Assembly (NCBI GenBank): GCA_023078685.1
Contig: JALGAS010000002.1
Location: 3,906,001-3,970,000, forward strand
Reading direction: 5' to 3'
Source: Neopestalotiopsis rosae
Lineage: Eukaryota > Ascomycota > Sordariomycetes > Amphisphaeriales > Sporocadaceae
DNA length: 64,000 nucleotides
The notes under the pieces are model-generated. The model was not told the origin of the DNA. It saw only the letters and a list, made by a program, of their open reading frames with translations, and searched no databases. Numbering within the stretch: the stretch's first letter is position 1; every line of letters begins with the position of its first letter. Below, piece by piece: positions 58,776 to 64,000 of this stretch. A program made the translations under genes and the position numbers.

Positions 58776-59931
58776 CTTTTTTTTTTAAATTTTTTATTTT
58801 TTTTATTTTTTTTTGCCCAATCATATTTAGGTTATTTTTTTCTTTCCAATTCTTTCCTGAATTTCTCGCTTTCTTCTTTTTGTCTTCTCTTTTGGTCCAT
58901 CCATATGAACCTGTCGTCAAGGAAACAGTAAGGCTTTAGAGTTCTTGTGTATTGCTGTACAGGCAATCAGACTGCGCGAATAATATTTCAATAATTTGGA
59001 AGAGAGAGTCAAGTGTTGATCAACCTTGTGTTTATCCTTCAAAGAACGATGGAGAGCGGCGTTGGCGAAACATGGGCACCCAGTCTAGCACAAGATTAGA
59101 GCGATATCATCAATGTTCCGCAGGCGGCAAATAGGGTAACCGAGTCCATCCAGTCACAGTATTCGTTGGTTTGAAGCAGACGCTGGCCGATGCTAGTCAC
59201 CCAACATCAAAGATACCGAGGAACGACCCATGATAACATCCTCTGTAACGGATTGGAGATTGGCTACAACGGGTATAGCTAGCGATGAAATGAAAGACGA
59301 TTAAAGCCAACAAGTTCTACGAGTATCTTCTTGGCGGACCAGAATAATATCTAAGAGTATTTCATGTAATATGATAAGAGACTCGCGCATCGTATGGTCA
59401 GAAATGCTGGTCGCAGATTAGAACCACTCAAGATAAGTTTGTATTATTAAATTGATTGGAGGAGGGTATAGATCAATATATAACACACAAGTATAACTCC
59501 AGCATGATTATAATCCAACTCAAATGACAGGACATGGCGTTAGTTCGGTATTATATACCATAATCCGCTGTACGCTGCTGACTGTGCAGAACTCTCTAGG
59601 TCACGACGCTTGTGAACTTGTGACAAGTTCATTGCATACATCTCTACGCTGCTGGTCCAGAAAGTGATCTCACACAAGTTCTGCCTCTTCTGTGTCTGAG
59701 TTCAGACCGAACGAGGTTACCAATGCAGGAACGTCGAGCCCGCGACCCTCAAGCGAAGGCCAGCGGCGATATTGGCGGCCTTGTTTAGGAGCGTGAGCAT
59801 GTATATTATCGACTCGTGCTCGCTGAACGATAAGACTTGGCGCAACGATGTAGAAGATCGTGCTAAATTCTTTAGGATGAGTAACACCTCGCTTGGCACG
59901 TCTATTTTGCAACAGCAATCGACGCTTTATA
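58111..59931. other. Intergenic region with poly(C) tract
   Basis: No intact gene. A short coding-looking frame (58427-58508, MDAWIDAQGINTGEAADTLE...) may be a further scrap of the upstream relic. The 30-C tract is listed separately. The remainder is AT-rich. Confidence 0.4.
58747..58786. repeat. Homopolymer C30 followed by T10
   Basis: Thirty consecutive C (58747-58776) are followed directly by ten T and then a T/A-rich stretch to about 58816. It is G-rich on the minus strand, so quadruplex or i-motif formation is possible. A length this exact may also reflect sequencing or assembly difficulty. Confidence 0.9.
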
Positions 59932-61701
59932 TCATGTCTTTGAGACGTTACTCTTGCCTAAAGATTCTTGATAGATTGAAACAGCAGGGCTGAAAGCCAC
60001 TTCTGGTCCGGAGGAACCCGACGTGGTTGTGGACGACGGCGTGGCAGAAGCAGCCGGCGAAGGACTATCAGCAGGAATAGGCTGGCCAGCCATGTCTAAC
60101 ATTTGCCCGATGACGGCATTGTCCGACGGCATCGTCCTCTTGTCTTCGAGCGTCATGTCGAGGAGCAAGGGCGGGCCCATGGCCTCCCACTCCCCGCTTT
60201 CCACGGTCATTTCTTGGCCAAAATTGTTGATCAACCTCAAGTCATGGACCCGCGGATCTCGGGTGGGAAACGAATAGAGGTCGCGATCGGGTGCTGACCA
60301 GGTGTCGTTTTCCAGAATCGCCTTGGCAATTTCCACTCTGCCTGTCAAATTCGCTACCTTGAGCGGCACCCGCAGGAGAGGTTCCCATGCTTCTCCAACC
60401 TCTTCGCATATTTCTCTGATCTGCCTGTCTCCAATATTCTTCATCCACCAGGGTCCCAGATTCTGCTTGGTGAAGGCGCAATAGTGGGCAATGATAATTA
60501 AAGCACGCGGTCGGTGTTGTTGTGCCAAGGGAATAAATGTCCTGGGCACAAATGAGAAGAAGGTAATGACTCTCAGGTCCATGATCGGGCTGAAGCCAGT
60601 CTCGAGCTCTTGATAGAGCGATCCAAGATAGCGTAATACCTCGTAGTAGATTTGCTTGTGTTCATAGTCGTCGTCTCCCGGCTGAATGGCGTCAATCATG
60701 TAGAGAAGATTGTTGGGTATCCATCTTTGAGACTTGTTGAGGTTTATGGGCGGTCGGAAGAATAAGGCAGCCAGACCTGATTCGGCAATCGTCGAGGGTG
60801 AAATGAGGTCGACGATGAGTCCAATGCCTCTCCATACGACAAGCCAGTCTATGATGTAGAGCGGTTTTGTTTCCGGCTCGCGGAACATTTCACTGGCCAG
60901 CGCACAAATGAGTAGTGAGCCAGCGAGCAAGGCAGGATAGTCCTGGGGTCTTGCCCTCTCGATGGATTGACGATAACCTTCAAAGGCCCTCGCTCGATAT
61001 TTGGCTGCCTTTTCCGGAGGCACCGGCTGCTGCAATGTCTTGAAGTGAAGTGCAGAGAGACCCATGAGAGTTTGCATGAGAAAAGGCGACTCAAACGCCA
61101 GCTGCGGAATGACGATTCTGAGCACTGTATCAGTGGCACCCTGGCGGGCACCCTCAATGTTGAAAGATTGACATGTCTCGGTCGTGTAGAACCAGAGCAT
61201 CTTCATATCGACAGTGTCCGAGGCTACGGCGGGAATGAACATGGGCTCATTCACCATGATGAGGGGGCTACTGCTATTTCTGGTCACCTGCTGAGGACTA
61301 TGCTCTCTAGATGATCTCGAGGACACAGAGGCAGAGTGCGATTTGCCCGATCGAACCAGCGCCGTTGAGGAGGACGACGACGCCGGGGTGGGATAGACAC
61401 ATGTCTCTTTGCGCAGAGTGCATGAACGACAACGCGGCCGCCCTTCATCGCACTTGACCTTTCGCTGTTTGCATTGTTTGCAGCCGGCCCTCGACTTCTT
61501 GTGTGGGCGTTTACTGTGATATGGGCGATGTATGTCCTCAGTCGAGAGGTGAGCGGCAGGTGACGGGTCTCCGGCTCCGGGGGACGGGTTATTGAGACCG
61601 AAGTCGAAGTCGACATTGCCGAAGTCCGAAGCATTGTTGAGGTCCAGCTCAATGTCAAAGTCGAAGCCCGAAGGCACGGCATCATTCAAGTTTGCCTCCA
61701 T
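59932..61701 (-). CDS. Zn2Cys6 fungal transcription factor
   Basis: A single-exon gene of 589 residues starting at ATG 61701. The acidic N-terminus (about residues 1-50, Asp/Asn/Phe-rich) could be an activation region. The binuclear zinc cluster is at about residues 74-101, with spacing Cys-x2-Cys-x6-Cys-x6-Cys-x2-Cys-x6-Cys (CKQCKQRKVKC...CRSC), preceded by basic KRPHKKSRAG. A Ser-rich linker and a helical regulatory domain follow (FYTTETCQSFNIEG, LMQTLMGLSALHFKTL). The cluster and the middle region resemble the Upc2/Ecm22-like group, named for sterol-uptake control, but many members regulate other things. A Ser/Thr-rich segment lies near the C-terminus. It is divergent from ORC5. Confidence 0.9.
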   Translation of the reverse strand: MEANLNDAVPSGFDFDIELDLNNASDFGNVDFDFGLNNPSPGAGDPSPAAHLSTEDIHRPYHSKRPHKKSRAGCKQCKQRKVKCDEGRPRCRSCTLRKETCVYPTPASSSSSTALVRSGKSHSASVSSRSSREHSPQQVTRNSSSPLIMVNEPMFIPAVASDTVDMKMLWFYTTETCQSFNIEGARQGATDTVLRIVIPQLAFESPFLMQTLMGLSALHFKTLQQPVPPEKAAKYRARAFEGYRQSIERARPQDYPALLAGSLLICALASEMFREPETKPLYIIDWLVVWRGIGLIVDLISPSTIAESGLAALFFRPPINLNKSQRWIPNNLLYMIDAIQPGDDDYEHKQIYYEVLRYLGSLYQELETGFSPIMDLRVITFFSFVPRTFIPLAQQHRPRALIIIAHYCAFTKQNLGPWWMKNIGDRQIREICEEVGEAWEPLLRVPLKVANLTGRVEIAKAILENDTWSAPDRDLYSFPTRDPRVHDLRLINNFGQEMTVESGEWEAMGPPLLLDMTLEDKRTMPSDNAVIGQMLDMAGQPIPADSPSPAASATPSSTTTSGSSGPEVAFSPAVSIYQESLGKSNVSKT

Positions 61702-62961
61702 GATGGTAGTTTTCTATCAAATAACCTCCCAAAGATGAGTTGGGATGACTCAGCTCTTTGGTCTTCTCGGACTCGGACTCGGTTCTGCAGACATGAAAAA
61801 AGATGAGGGCACAGCGAGTGTATACGCCCAAGCCAAGAGGTGCAGTTCGTAAGAGGATGCAAAGGATTCCACTTGAGTGGTCGATTTCCTCTTAGAGAAG
61901 GGCAACTTGGTCAATGAGTGAATCCGACAAGACTATCAATATGACAATATCGTTGTTTACTTTTGGGAGTAGGCGGTTATTTTTTGTTGAGTCCACGTTG
62001 AAGTACTCGGAATGACAAGTCCAGTCCCTGTGTATCTACGTCAAGACTCGAGCGAATTAAGGAATGGAAGGAATAGAAACCAGCTGGTCTCGGACTGGTT
62101 GCCGCCAAACGCGGCGCAGCCCCAAGGCAGCTGTTTTTCTAATTCTAGTGTGTCCATAGGTAAGCATGTACGCTGGGACGGACGAACATGTGCTACACTT
62201 TAGCCCGATTGGCCCGGCCCACGTAGGACTTTCCGACATGATTTGACGCCCTACAACTCCTCCTATGCAGTTTCGCTAGAGATTTCCATTTCTTGCCTAT
62301 CTGCAGCAGTCTGTCTATTCACTCAGCTTTACGGCACAATCACTTCCGAACGCTTTATGCATATATAAACCTCATCCTGCTCTTCTAGAGTTTGCTATGT
62401 GTATAGGCTGCTGGAGCTCTTCCAAACTCATACAGAGTCCTCACTGGACGGGGCCCATGTGTGAAGGAACACATGCATAAAAGCTGTTAAATCCTACAAT
62501 GGTACTGGTAAGATAACGAATGAGTCCGACGTAACCAATTATATTCTGTAGCATGTCTGCCAGTTTACAGGCATTACGCACCCCATCATTCCAGATCAAT
62601 AAACTTCATAGGTTCTCTCAAGTTAGCGAGTTCTATCAGTGCATTAGACGCAGAGGCGCCCTGGTAGCGCCATTCCTTCGGGCCCGGGGGTCACCCAAAG
62701 GACACGCCCCACCCTCTCGCCTGATTTGGGGGTTAAGCTTAGGTGCTCAGCTTGTCTGTCCAGGAACCAGACGCGCTTTCCGTAAAGTACGTACTGGTTG
62801 TATGTAATGGCACAACACCAAAAAAGTAGAGCTCACATGCTTGAACTTTGAATCACACCAGTGACTGGTCTATTGCCAACAGCCATGCGATATACAATCA
62901 ACGAGTCCCGAAATTGCGGCTACTATCCAGGTCCTGACGGATCTGACCTCGAAAGACAGCA
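61702..62961. other. Divergent promoter region, Zn2Cys6 factor / ORC5
   Basis: About 1.26 kb between divergent starts. No gene supported and no clear operator recognised; short frames only. Confidence 0.45.
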
Positions 62962-64000
62962 ATGGGCTCGCTATTCCAGCTCCCGGAAGAGCTCATTGCA
63001 ACACTCTTCACCACATTTCCAAGCCGCGAGCCCCAGATTCGGTCCTTGGCCACCCTCGTCTATCCTCAAGCAGCACCATGTCGCAACCTGATTATACATG
63101 GCACCGAAGCCACGGGCAAGAGCACCATCACGTCTTCTCTTTTGAGCGCCCTCAGCGAGGACGACAAGACAGGTCTCGACTATGCCATTGTCAGGTCTCC
63201 CGAGTGCGTGACCGCCCGGCATCTTTTTGAGCGGACTACCGACGCCGTCGCCGATGCGCTGAGATGGCAAGCTCCCGTGGGCCGGTGTGAAACACTCGCC
63301 GCGTTGACGGTAGAGCTGAGCAAGATGTTGAAGTACGTTGAGAGAGGCAAGGCGTGGCGGTTTGTGCTGGTCTTTGATGCCATTGACCGCCAGAGGGAAG
63401 CGCCGCCAACGCTGCTACCCGCACTGGCGAGATTATCAGAAATTGTACGGCTGGTATAACCCAATCTCTTGTCAATTGGCTTGTGTACTGATCCTGTCCT
63501 TGCTTAGATTCCCAACTTGACCACAATCTTCATACTCACGGCACCACTGCCATCTATTCTCCGTACCCCCGCGACGCCGCATCTGCATTTCCCACCTTAC
63601 ACAAAGCCGCAATACGCCGCGATCCTGTTAACATCGCCGCCGCCACCCTTGCCAAATACTACACAGCAAGAGACGACGGATCTTTATACCAAGTTCGTGG
63701 CGGCTGTTCACGACTCGCTCACACGCGCTGCTTCGCGAACTTTGCCCTCCCTAAAACAAGCCACTGCCACGCTGTGGCCTCGATTTACTGCGCCGGTCGC
63801 CGCTGGAACACACAAGGCCAAGGAGTTTAGCAAACTGCTCATCCTCGCCCGAGTATGGTTACAAGATGAGTCTGTATTAGCACCCAGCATCGTCTCGTCG
63901 ACCATGCGACCGGTGGTGGCTGTCTCGAACTCTGCAACGCCAAGCGGCACGCCTCAGAAGCCCGCCAGCACGACCGCAAGCCCGGCAAAAGCCGCTTCTG
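62962..64000 (+). CDS. ORC5: Origin recognition complex subunit 5 (5' part, truncated by window edge)
   Basis: Exon 1 is 62962-63444; a 63-nt intron (63445-63507, GTACGG...CTTAG) follows; exon 2 is open from 63508 to the window end, giving 325 residues so far. ORC5 is an AAA+-like subunit of the complex that binds replication origins and loads MCM helicase. Seen here are the start FQLPEELIATLFTTFPSREPQIRSL, Walker A GTEATGKST (about residues 47-55), Walker B RFVLVFDAID (about 133-142), and FSKLLILARVWLQDESVL in exon 2. A Ser/Thr/Ala-rich linker begins just before the edge. The rest, including the winged-helix part, lies outside. Confidence 0.9.

Noticed and set aside
58589..58939. Frame with poly-Pro and Phe-rich product
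   Set aside because: It is simply the translation of the C30/T-rich homopolymer tract.

Overview
This window is nuclear DNA from a filamentous ascomycete, probably a sordariomycete and possibly of the order Hypocreales. The protein genes carry short introns (mostly 52-117 nt) with GTAAGT/GTATGT-type donors, CTAAC/CTGAC-like branch sites and YAG acceptors. Several products are typical of Pezizomycotina: a Uds1 coiled-coil protein, a Dsc2-like rhomboid pseudoprotease, a GT90 glycosyltransferase, a CorA-like protein, a Zn2Cys6 regulator and a nucleoside-phosphorylase (PNP) domain protein of the kind used in fungal STAND/NLR-like proteins. The species assignment is inference. All exon-intron models were built by hand from splice signals and reading-frame sums.

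Layout. 0-12 kb: the 3' end of a membrane-protein gene; a minus-strand gene fusing a PNP domain to four membrane segments, interrupted by one in-frame TAG; 4.5 kb with no gene I can support; a seven-transmembrane protein; and mitochondrial lipoate-protein ligase. 12-13.5 kb: chorismate synthase with a Gcn4/CPC1-type site upstream. 13.6-18.7 kb: a repeat island with four different tandem arrays (19-, 18-, 57- and 120-bp units) around one hypothetical gene. Two of these arrays look like decayed repeat-protein coding sequence.

20-58 kb is a housekeeping block in which every supported gene lies on the plus strand: cis-prenyltransferase, ING/PHD protein, F-box/LRR protein, V-ATPase subunit a (VPH1), CorA-like protein, MFS sugar/inositol-type transporter, an intron-containing tRNA-Ile(AAU), MFS DHA1-type transporter, Dsc2-like protein, Uds1 protein and GT90 glycosyltransferase. 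Then comes a frameshifted nucleotidyltransferase-like relic, a 30-C homopolymer, a minus-strand Zn2Cys6 regulator, and the first half of ORC5 running off the right edge.

The genes do not form one pathway. Several serve endomembranes: dolichol synthesis, vacuolar acidification, the Golgi Dsc E3 ligase and a Golgi-type glycosyltransferase. The parts least explained by known families are the PNP-membrane fusion, the repeat island and the nucleotidyltransferase relic.
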